Assembly: GCA_029168955.1 (NCBI GenBank)
Contig: JAPDOI010001381.1
Span: 122,611-186,610, forward strand
Length of the DNA: 64,000 nucleotides
From: Aplectana chamaeleonis
Taxonomy: Eukaryota; Nematoda; Chromadorea; Rhabditida; Cosmocercidae
Reading direction: 5' to 3'
Position 1 is the first letter of the stretch. Each line of letters opens with the position of its first letter. Below the pieces are notes generated by a model that was not told the origin of the DNA, made no database searches, and saw only the letters and a list, made by a program, of their open reading frames with translations. The position numbers were made by a program, and so were the translations under genes. Positions 9,741 to 20,381 of this stretch are shown here, one piece after another.

Positions 9741-12700
9741 ATAGGGCATCTGATGACCTCATCAGGATGTCATGTAAAGTACATAGGGCATCTGATGACG
9801 TCATCAGGATGTCATGTAAAGTACATAGGGCATCTGATGACGTCATCAGGGTGTCATGTAAAGTACATAGGGCATCTGATGACGTCATCAGGGTGTCATG
9901 CAAAGTACATAGGGCATCTGATGACGTCATCAGGATGTCATCTAAAGCACATAGGGCGTCTGATGACGTCATCAGGGTGTCATCTAAAGTACAAAGGGCA
10001 TCTGATGACGTCATCAGGGTGTCATGTAAAGTACATAGGGCATCTGATGACGTCATCAGGATGTCATGTAAAGTACATAGGGCATCTGATGACGTCATCA
10101 GGATGTCAGGTAAAGTACATAGGGCATCTGATGACGTTATCAGGGTGTCATCTAAAGTACATAGGGCATCTGATGACGTCATCAGAGTGTCATGCAAAGT
10201 ACATAGGGCATCTGATGACGTCATCAGGGTGTCATATAAAGTACACAGGGCATATGATTACGTGATCAGGATGTCATCTAAAGCACATAGGGCGTCTGAT
10301 GACGTCATCAGGGTGTCATCTAAAGTACAAAGGGCATCTGATGACGTCATCAGGGTGTCATGTAAAGTACATAGGGCATCTGATGACGTCATCAGGGTGT
10401 CATGTAAAGTACATAGGGCATCTGATGACCTCATCAGGATGTCATCTAAAGTACATAGGGCATCTGATGACGTCATCAGGATGTCATGTAAAGTACATAG
10501 GGCATCTGATGACCTCATCAGGATGTCATGTAAAGTACATAGGGCATCTGATGACGTCATCATGATGTCATGTAAAGTACATAGGGCATCTGATGACCTC
10601 ATCAGGATGTCATGTAAAGTACATAGGGCATCTGATGACCTCATCAGGATGTCATGTAAAGTACATAGGGCATCTGATGACGTTATCAGGGTGTCATCTA
10701 AAGTACATAGGGCATCTGATGACGTCATCAGGGTGTCATGCAAAGTACATAGGGCATCTGATGACGTCATCAGGATGTCATCTAAAGCACATAGGGCGTC
10801 TGATGACGTCATCAGGGTGTCATCTAAAGTACAAAGGGCATCTGATGACGTCATCAGGGTGTCATCTAAAGTACATAGGGCATCTGATGACGTCATCAGT
10901 GTGCCATCTAAAGTACATAGGGCATCTGATGACGTCATCAGGGTGTCATGTTAAGTACATAGGGCATCTGATGACGTCATCAGGGTGTCATGTAAAGTAC
11001 ATAGGGCATCTGATGACGTCATCAGGATGTCATGTAAAGTACATAGGGCATCTGATGACGTCATCAGGGTGTCATGTAAAGTACACAGGGCATCTGATGA
11101 CGTCATCAGGATGTCATGTAAAGTACATAGGGCATCTGATGACGTCATCAGGGTGTCATGTAAAGTACATAGGGCATCTGATGACGTCATCAGGATGTCA
11201 TGTAAAGTACATAGGGCATCTGATGACGTCATCAGGGTGTCATGTAAAGTACATAGGGCATCTGATGACGTCATCAGGATGTCATGTAAAGTACATAGGG
11301 CATCTGATGACGTCATCAGGGTGTCATGTAAAGTACATAGTGCATCTGATGACGTCATCAGGGTGTCATATAAAGTACGTAGTGCATCTGATGACGTCAT
11401 CAGGATGTCATGTAAAGTACATACGGCATCTGATGACGTCATCAGGGTGTCATGTAAAGTACATAGTGCATCTGATGACGTCATCAGGGTGTCATGTAAA
11501 GTACATAGTGCATCTGATGACGTCATCAGGGTGTCATATAAAGTACGTAGTGCATCTGATGACGTCATCAGGATGTCATGTAAAGTACATAGGGCATCTG
11601 ATGACGTCATCAGGATGTCATGTAAAGTACATAGGGCATCTGATGACGTCATCAGGATGTCATGTAAAGTACATAGGGCATCTGATGACGTCATCAGGGT
11701 GTCATGTAAAGTACATAGGGCATCTGATGACGTCATCAGGATGTCATGTAAAGTACATAGGGCATCTGATGACGTCATCATGGTGTCATGTAAAGTACAT
11801 AAGGCATCTGATGACGTTATCAGGGTGTCATGTAAAGTACATAGGGCATCTGATGACGTCATCAGGATGTCATGTAAAGTACATAGGGCATCTGATGACG
11901 TCATCAGGGTGTCATATAAAGTACATAGGGCATCTGATGACGTCATCAGGATGTCATGTAAAGTACATAGGGCATCTGATGACGTCATCAGAGTGTCATG
12001 CAAAGTACACGGCATCTGATGACGTCATCAGGATGTCATGTAAAGTACATAAGGCATCTGATGACGTCATCAGGGTGTCATATAAAGTACATAGTGCATC
12101 TGATGACGTTATCAGGGTGTCATATAAAGTACATAGTGCATCTGATGACGTCATCAGGATGTCATGTAAAGTACACAGGGCATCTGATGACGTCATCAGG
12201 GTGTCATGTAAAGTACATAGTGCATCTGATGACGTCATCAGGGTGTCATGTAAAGTACATAGTGCATCTGATGACGTCATCAGGGTGTCATATAAAGTAC
12301 GTAGTGCATCTGATGACGTCATCAGGATGTCATGTAAAGTACATAGGGCATCTGATGACGTCATCAGGGTGTCATATAAAGTACGTAGTGCATCTGATGA
12401 CGTCATCAGGATGTCATGTAAAGTACATAGGGCATCTGATGACGTCATCAGGGTGTCATGTAAAGTACATAGGGCATCTGATGACGTCATCAGGATGTCA
12501 TGTGCAGTACATAGGGCATCTGATGACGTCATCAGGGTGTCATGTAAAGTACATAGGGCATCTGATGACGTCATCAGGATGTCATGTAAAGTACATAGGG
12601 CATCTGATGACGTCATCAGGGTGTCATGTAAAGTACATAGGGCATCTGATGACGTCATCAGGATGTCATGTAAAGTACATAGGGCATCTGATGACGTCAT

Positions 12701-12799
12701 CAGGGTGTCATGTAAAGTACATAGGGCATCTGATGACGTCATCAGGATGTCATGTAAAGTACATAGGGCATCTGATGACGTCATCAGGTGTCATGTAAA

Positions 12800-13480
12800 G
12801 TACATAGTGCATCTGATCACGTCATCAGGGTGTCATATAAAGTACGTAGTGCATCTGATGACGTCATCAGGATGTCATGTAAAGTACATACGGCATCTGA
12901 TGACGTCATCAGGGTGTCATGTAAAGTATATAGTGCATCTGATGACGTCATCAGGGTGTCATGTAAAGTACATAGTGCATCTGATGACGTCATCAGGGTG
13001 TCATATAAAGTACGTAGTGCATCTGATGACGTCATCAGGATGTCATGTAAAGTACATAGGGCATCTGATGACGTCATCAGGATGTCATGTAAAGTACATA
13101 GGGCATCTGATGACCTCATCAGGATGTCATGTAAAGTACATAGGGCATCTGATGACGTCATCAGGGTGTCATATAAAGTACACAGGGCATATGATTACGT
13201 GATCAGGGTCTCATCTAAAGTACATAGGGCATCTGATGACGTCATCAGGATGTCATGTAAAGTACATAGGGCATCTGATGACCTCATCAGGATGTCATGT
13301 AAAGTACATAGGGCATCTGATGACGTCATCAGGATGTCATGTAAAGTACATAGGGCATCTGATGACCTCATCAGGATGTCATGTAAAGTACATAGGGCAT
13401 CTGATGACCTCATCAGGATGTCATGTAAAGTACATAGGGCATCTGATGACGTTATCAGGGTGTCATCTAAAGTACATAGG
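12800..13480 (+). repeat. Block duplicated within the 42-bp array (copy 2)
   Basis: Same order of variant units as 9060-9740, offset 3735 bp. A related shorter block with the GACGTTATC marker at 10681 follows much of the same order, offset 2769 bp from the copy here. Confidence 0.8.
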
Positions 13481-14099
13481 GCATCTGATGACGTCATCAG
13501 GGTGTCATGCAAAGTACATAGGGCATCTGATGACGTCATCAGGATGTCATCTAAAGCACATAGGGCGTCTGATGACGTCATCAGGGTGTCATCTAAAGTA
13601 CAAAGGGCATCTGATGACGTCATCAGGGTGTCATCTAAAGTACATAGGGCATCTGATGACGTCATCAGGGTGCCATCTAAAGTACATAGGGCATCTGATG
13701 ACGTCATCAGGGTGTCATGCAAAGTACATAGGGCATCTGATGACGTCATCAGGATGTCATCTAAAGCACATAGGGCATCTGATGACGCCATCAGGGTGTC
13801 ATCTAAAGTACAAAGGGCATCTGATGACGTCATCAGGGTGTCATCTAAAGCACATAGGGCATCTGATGACGTCATCAGGGTGTCATGTAAAGTACAAAGG
13901 GCATCTGATGACGTCATCAAGGTGTCAACTAAAGCACATAGGGCATCTGTTGACGTCATCAGGGTGTCATCTAAAGTACATAGGGCACCTGAAGACCTCA
14001 TCAGGGTGTCATGTAAAGTACATGGGGCATCTGATGGCGTCATCAGGATGTCATGTGAAGTAAATAGGGCATCTGATGACGTCATCAGGACGTCGTGGA

Positions 14100-14160
14100 A
14101 AGTGAGTAGCGCTTCATTTGTAGCGTGCGCAACAAGTTTGTTGCTTACTGACTATTATAT
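14100..14160 (+). repeat. Shared 3' tail of the large array plus resumed R fragment
   Basis: CATTTGTAGCGTGCGCAACAAGTTTG, then TTGCTTACTGACTATTATAT, corresponding to 1007-1052 after the small array and to the interior of repeat R. The large array is thus nested in R at both ends: R stops at ...TTTTCGAT (3989) and resumes at ACAAGTTTG (14132). Confidence 0.75.
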
Positions 14161-14688
14161 TTGAAAAATATTGAAGATTTTTTCATAGATATTACTTCGT
14201 AATGTCAATAAGAAGTGAACAATTCTTTCAAAAAGGGGTCTTCCAAGCAAAAGAGGTTTGGTTGGCGTCAGAAACGTTCCAACAAAAAGGGAACAATAGG
14301 TAAGTAGATTGAGGAGAGTCTACAAAAAGTGAACAATATTCTCTGAGAGTGATTTTCTTGGTGAACACTTCTTAACAGCGAAAACAAACCGTTGCGGTGT
14401 TCTACACGGAAGCACTCTGTGGTTCCAAAAATGGTCTTGATTAAGCGAGAACCGCTTAAACGTATGTGCATGTAAACCTAACTCTTACCATCAGAATAGA
14501 AGATGACGTCGCAAAGACTTAGACAGACGGTTAGGTCTTGCTGTAAGGAGAAGCAAAACAATAAAATAGAAATATAGCATTAAGCAAGAGTAATCCCGTT
14601 AAATCTCGTTAAACGAATAGAAGTCATTTTTCCGAAAGACACTATACTCATAATCGTAAAATGCCACAACGGTTTGTTTCCGCTGTTA
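14159..14688. mobile_element. Fold-back element, copy 2 (partial)
   Basis: From TTGAAAAATATTGAAGATTT (14160) the sequence parallels 1064 onwards: the ATTACTTCGTAAT hairpin remnant, then the arm from about 14222 (TTCTTTCAAAAAGGGGTC) through ACCGTTGC near 14395 and on to about 14430. A block near 14490-14550 matches 1425-1480 in inverted orientation. Only a scrap of the opposite arm survives at 14658-14688 (ATGCCACAACGGTTTG and on), so the right arm is largely deleted. Open frames at 14268-14471 (-) and part of 14580-14894 (-) are readings of this repeat, not genes. Confidence 0.72.
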
Positions 14689-15112
14689 TTTGCTGTCGTT
14701 ATTTGAGCGGAATCGCATCGGTTTACCAGGGGCGCCAGCCACAAGCTAAGAATTGTGTTTTCTAGAACACAGGCCATGTCAAAGTTTTTCTGTAATAGGG
14801 TGATCTCCACAATGAATACGCTGTTAGCCCGTGGTGCACTTCTCTTAAATCTTAGCGCATTTAAAAAAACTGGTTCAGAAAATGGTTTGTCCATAAGCTT
14901 CCTCGTGACATTTCTCGTCTATTACGTCGTTTTTTTTTGTCTTTTTTCTGTTTTAATTTTGGTCTTTCATTTTTTAAATTCATTCCATATAATTCTATAC
15001 CATCCCACAGCTGCGCCTCGCAGGATGATTTGTGTCCATGGTTATCATATTTGATCTTCGTTGGTTGTATACACGTATGCTATTTGTGTACGTCCCTAAA
15101 TAAATAAAATTA
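14689..15112. other. Unique spacer ending in AATAAA motifs beside the satellite
   Basis: No gene is recognised. A 99-codon + frame (14755-15054) has a long hydrophobic stretch at residues 46-82, but this comes from a T-rich tract (14929-14972) and the frame has no family features. AATAAA occurs at 15099-15104 and 15103-15108, a few bases before the first satellite monomer, so this could be the 3' end of a retroelement or transcript. That is inference. Confidence 0.4.
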
Positions 15113-18100
15113 TCGGTTGCATCTGGAACGCTCCTGCGTTCCGGATCACGATGGCTCAATTGGAGAATTCTTAAATGTGATCCACAGATTTAAATTTTTT
15201 AATTTTCACAAAATCCACATAAAATTAAATGATTTTTACAGTAGCGTGGATCGGTTGCATCTGGGAAGCTCCTGTGTTCCGAATCAGGATTGCTCAATTT
15301 AAAAAATTTTTAATGTGATCCACAGATTTAAATTTTTTAATTTTCACAAAAACCACATAAAATTGCCTGATTTTCACAACAGTGTGGATCGGTTGCATCT
15401 GGGAAGCTCCTGTGTTCCGAATAAGGATTGCTCAATTTAAAAAAAATTTAATGTGATCCACAGATTTAAATATTTTAATTTTCACAAAATCCACATAAAA
15501 TTGCCTGATTTTCACAACAGTGTGGATCGGTTGCATCTGGGGAGCTCTTGTGTTCCGAATCAGGATTGCTCAATTTAAAAAATTTTTAATGTGAACCACA
15601 GATTTAAACTTTTTAATTTTCACAAAAACCACATAAAATTGCCTGATTCTCACAACAGTGTGGATCGGTTGCATCTGGGAAGCTCCTGTGTTCCGAATCA
15701 GGATTGCTCAATTTAAAAAATTTTTAATTTGATCCACAGATTTAAACTTTTTAATTTTCACAAAATCCACATAAAATTAAATGATTTTTACAACAGTGTG
15801 GATCGGTTGCATCTGGGAAGCTCCTGTGTTCCGAATCAGGACTGCTCAATTTAAAAAATTTTTAATTTGATCCACAGATTTAAATTTTTTCATTTTCACA
15901 AAAACCACATAAAATTGCCTGATTTTCACAACAGTGAGGATCGGTTGCATCTGGGGAGCTCTTGTGTTCCGAATCAGGATTGCTCAATTCAAAAAATTTT
16001 TAATGTGATCCACAGATTTAAACTTTTTAATTTTCACAAAATCCACATAAAAATAAATGATTTTCACAACAGTGTGGATCGGTTGCATCTGGGGAGCTCT
16101 TGTGTTCCGAATCAGGATTTCTCAATTTAAAAAGTTTTTAATGTGAACCACAGATTTAAACTTTTTAATTTTCACAAAATCCACATAAAATTAAATGATT
16201 TTTACAACAGTGTGGATCGGTTGCATCTGGGGAGCTCTTGTGTTCCGAACCAGGATTGCTCAATTTAAAAAAATTTTAATGTGATCCACAGATTTAAACT
16301 TTTTAATTTTCACAAAATCCACATAAAATTAAATGAATTTTACAACAGTGTGGATCGGTTGCATCTGGGGAGCTCTTGTGTTCCGAATCAGGATTTCTCA
16401 ATTTAAAAAGTTTTTAATGTGAACCACAGATTTAAACTTTTTAATTTTCACAAAATCCACATAAAATTAAATGATTTTTACAACAGTGTGGATCGGTTGC
16501 ATCTGGGGAGCTCTTGTGTTCCGATCCAGGATTGCTCATTTTAAAAAAATTTTATTGTGATCCACAGATTTATTCTTTTTAATTTTCACAAAATCCACAT
16601 AAAATTAAATGATTTTTACAACAGTGTGGATCGGTTGCATCTGGGGAGCTCTTGTGTTCCGAACCAGGATTGCTCAATTTAAAAAAATTTTAATGTGATC
16701 CACAGATTTAAACTTTTTAATTTTCACAAAATCCACATAAAATTAAATGATTTTTACAACAGTGTGGATCGGTTGCATCTGGGGAGCTCTTGTGTTCCGA
16801 ACCAGGATTGCTCAATTTAAAAAAATTTTAATGTGATCCACAGATTTAAACTTTTTAATTTTCACAAAATCCACATAAAATTAAATGATTTTTACAACAG
16901 TGTGGATCGGTTGCATCTGGGGAGCTCTTCTGTTCCGAATCAGGATTGCTCAATTTAAAAAAAATTTAATGTGATCCACAGATTTAAACTTTTTAATTTT
17001 CACAAAATCCACATAAAATTAAATGATTTTTACAACAGTGTGGATCGGTTGCATCTGGAGAGCTCTTGTGTTCCGAATCAGGATTGCTCAATTTAAAAAA
17101 ATTTTAATGTGATCCACAGATTTAAACTTTTTAATTTTCACAAAATCCACATAAAATTAAATGATTTTTACAACAGTGTGGATCGGTTGCATCTGGAGAG
17201 CTCTTGTGTTCCGAATCAGGATTGCTCAATTTAAAAAAATTTTAATGTGATCCACAGATTTAAACTTTTTAATTTTCACAAAATCCACATAAAATTAAAT
17301 GATTTTTACAGCAGAGTGGATCGGTTGCATCTGGGGAGCTCTTGTGTTCCGAATCAGGATTGCTCAATTTAAAAAATTTTAATGTGATCCACAGATTTAA
17401 TTTTTTTAATTTTCACAAAATACACATAAAATTGCCTGATTTTCACAACAGTGTGGATCGGTTGCATCTGGAGAGCTCTTGTGTTCCGAATCAGGATTGC
17501 TCAATTTAAAAAAATTTTAATGTGATCCACAGATTTAAATTTTTTAATTTTCACAAAATCCACATAAAATTAAATGATTTTCACAGCAGAGTGGATCAGT
17601 TTGCATCTGGGGAGCTCTTGTGTTCCGAATCAGGATTGCTCAATTTAAAAATTTTAATGTGATCCACAGATTTAATTTTTAATTTTCACAAAATACACAT
17701 AAAATTGCCTGATTTTCACAACAGTGTGGATCGGTTGCATCTGGAGAGCTCTTGTGTTCCGAATCAGGATTGCTCAATTTAAAAAAATTTTAATGTGATC
17801 CACAGATTTAAATTTTTTAATTTTCACAAAATCCACATAAAATTAAATGATTTTCACAGCAGAGTGGATCGGTTGCATCTGGGGAGCTCTTGTGTTCCGA
17901 ATCAGGATTGCTCAATTTAAAAAATTTTTAATGTTATCCACAGATTTAAATTTTTTAATTTTCACAAAATCCACATAAAATTAAATGATTTTTACAGCAG
18001 AGTGGATCAGTTTGCATCTGGGGAGCTCTTGTGTTCCGAATCAGGATTGCTCAATTTAAAAAAATTTTTAATGTGATCCACAGATTTAAATTTTTAATTT

Positions 18101-20381
18101 TCACAAAATACACATAAAATTGCCTGATTTTCACAACAGTGTGGATCGGTTGCATCTGGGGAGCTCCTGTGTTCCGAATCAGATTGCTCAATTTAAAAAA
18201 ATTTTAATGTGATCCACAGATTTAAATTTTTAATTTTTCACAAAATACACATAAAATTGCCTGATTTTCACAACAGTGTAGATCGGTTGCATCTGGGGAG
18301 CTCTTGTGTTCCGAATCAGGATTGCTCAATTTAAAAAATTTTAATGTGATCCACAGATTTAAATTTTTTAATTTTCACAAAATCCACATAAAATTAAATG
18401 ATTTTCACAGCAGAGTGGATCGGTTGCATCTGGGGAGCTCTTGTGTTCCGAATCAGGATTGCTCAATTTAAAAAATTTTTAATGTGATCCACAGATTTAA
18501 ATTTTTTAATTTTCACAAAATACACATAAAATTGCCTGATTTTCACAACAGTGTGGATCGGTTGCATCTGGGGAGCTCTTGTGTTCCGAATCAGGATTGC
18601 TCAATTTAAAAAAATTTTTAATGTGATCCACAGATTTAAACTTTTTAATTTTCACAAAATACACATAAAATTGCCTGATTTTCACAACAGTGTGGATCAG
18701 TTTGCATCTGGGAGAGCTCTTGTGTTCCGAATCAGGATTGCTCAATTTAAAAATTTTTAATGTGATCCACAGATTTAAACTTTTTAATTTTCACAAAACC
18801 CACATAAAATTAAATGATTTTTACAGCAGAGTGGATCGGTTGCATCTGGGGAGCTCTTGTGTTCCGAATCAGGATTGCTCAATTTAAAAAAATTTTAATG
18901 TGATCCACAGATTTAAATTTTTTAATTTTCACAAAATACACATAAAATTAAATGATTTTTACAGCAGAGTGGATCGGTTGCATCTGGGAGCTCTTGTGTT
19001 CCGAATCAGGATTGCTCAATTTAAAAAATTTTAATGTGATTCACAGAATTAAATTTTTTAATTTTAACAAAATACACATAAAATTGCCTGATTTTCACAA
19101 CAGTGTGGATCGGTTGCATCTGGGGAGCTCTTGTGTTCCGAATCAGGATTGCTCAATTTAAAAAAATTTTAATGTGATCCACAGATTTAAACTTTTTAAT
19201 TTTCACAAAACCCACATAAAATTAAATGATTTTTACAGCAGAGTGGATCGGTTGCATCTGGGGAGCTCTTGTGTTCCGAATCAGGATTGCTCAATTTAAA
19301 AAATTTTAATGTGATCCACAGATTTAAATTTTTAATTTTCACAAAATACACATAAAATTAAATGATTTTTACAACAGTGTGGATCGGTTGCATCTGGGGA
19401 GCTCTTGTGTTCCGAATCAGGATTGCTCAATTTAAAAAAATTTTAATGTGATCCACAGATTTAAACTTTTTAATTTTCACAAAACCCACATAAAATTAAA
19501 TGATTTTTACAGCAGAGTGGATCGGTTGCATCTGGGGAGCTCTTGTGTTCCGAATCAGGATTGCTCAATTTAAAAAATTTTTAATTTGATCCACAGATTT
19601 AAACTTTTTAATTTTCACAAAATCCACATAAAATTAAATGATTTTTACAACAGTGTGGATCGGTTGCATCTGGGAAGCTCCTGTGTTCCGAATCAGGACT
19701 GCTCAATTTAAAAAATTTTTAATGTGATCCACAGATTTAAATTTTTTAATTTTCACAAAAACCACATAAAATTGCCTCATTTTCACAACAGTGTGGATCG
19801 GTTGCATCTGGGAAGCTCCTGTGTTCCGAATCAGGATTGCTCAAAAAAAAAAATTTAATGTGATCCACAGATTTAAATTTTTTAATTTTCACAAAATCCA
19901 CATAAAATTGCCTGATTTTCACAACAGTGTGGATCGGTTGCATCTGGGGAGCTCTTGTGTTCCGAATCAGGATTGCTCAATTTAAAAAATTTTTAATGTG
20001 ATCCACAGATTTAAATTTTTTAATTTTCACAAAAACCACATAAAATTGCCTGATTTTCACAACAGTGTGGATCGGTTGCATCTGGGAAGCTCTTGTGTTC
20101 CGAATCAGGATTGCTCAATTTAAAAAAAATTTAATGTGATCCACAGATTTAAATTTTTTAATTTTCACAAAATCCACATAAAATTAAATGATTTTTACAG
20201 CAGAGTGGATCGGTTGCATCTGGGGAGCTCTTCTGTTCCGAATCACGATTGCTCAATTTAAAAAAAATTTAATGTGATCCACAGATTTAAATTTTTAAAT
20301 TTTCACAAAATCCACATAAAATTAAATGATTTTTACAGCAGAGTGGATCGGTTGCATCTGGGGAGCTCTTGTGTTCCGAAT

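Larger units (their letters stand above)
3990..14099 (+). repeat. Large 42-bp minisatellite, about 240 units, each with a CRE palindrome
   Basis: About 10.1 kb of head-to-tail 42-bp units. Each unit is a conserved 16-bp perfect palindrome CTGATGACGTCATCAG plus a variable 26-bp linker of the form G(R)TGTCATGTAAAGTACATAGGGCAT. The palindrome holds a complete TGACGTCA (CRE). Variation concentrates in the linker: ATG/GTG, CATGT/CATAT/CATCT, TACATA/TACGTA, AGGG/AGTG/ACGG. Recurrent core variants are TGACCTCATC and GACGTTATC. Small indels break register, for example near 6095, 7084, 7467, 8465, 12008 and 12788. Because 42 is 14 codons and one minus and two plus frames lack stops, open frames up to 869 codons arise (repeats VHRASDDVIRMSCK and YIGHLMTSSGCHVK); they are not evidence of a protein. 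The last unit reverts to the CpG-rich linker (GGACGTCGTGG) seen in the small array. Confidence 0.97.

Noticed and set aside
3990..14099. CRISPR array
   Set aside because: There are no unique spacers: the whole 42-bp unit is repeated, linkers are variants of one sequence, there are no cas genes and the context is eukaryotic.
3943..14164. Long open reading frames (up to 869 codons) through the 42-bp array, with 14-residue repeats such as VHRASDDVIRMSCK
   Set aside because: The unit length is a multiple of three, and three of the six frames, including one on the opposite strand, lack stops. The frames switch at every indel and there is no start context or non-repetitive domain.
14755..15054. 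99-codon ORF with a membrane-like segment
   Set aside because: The hydrophobic stretch is the translation of a T-rich tract. The frame has no family features and begins inside non-coding-looking sequence.
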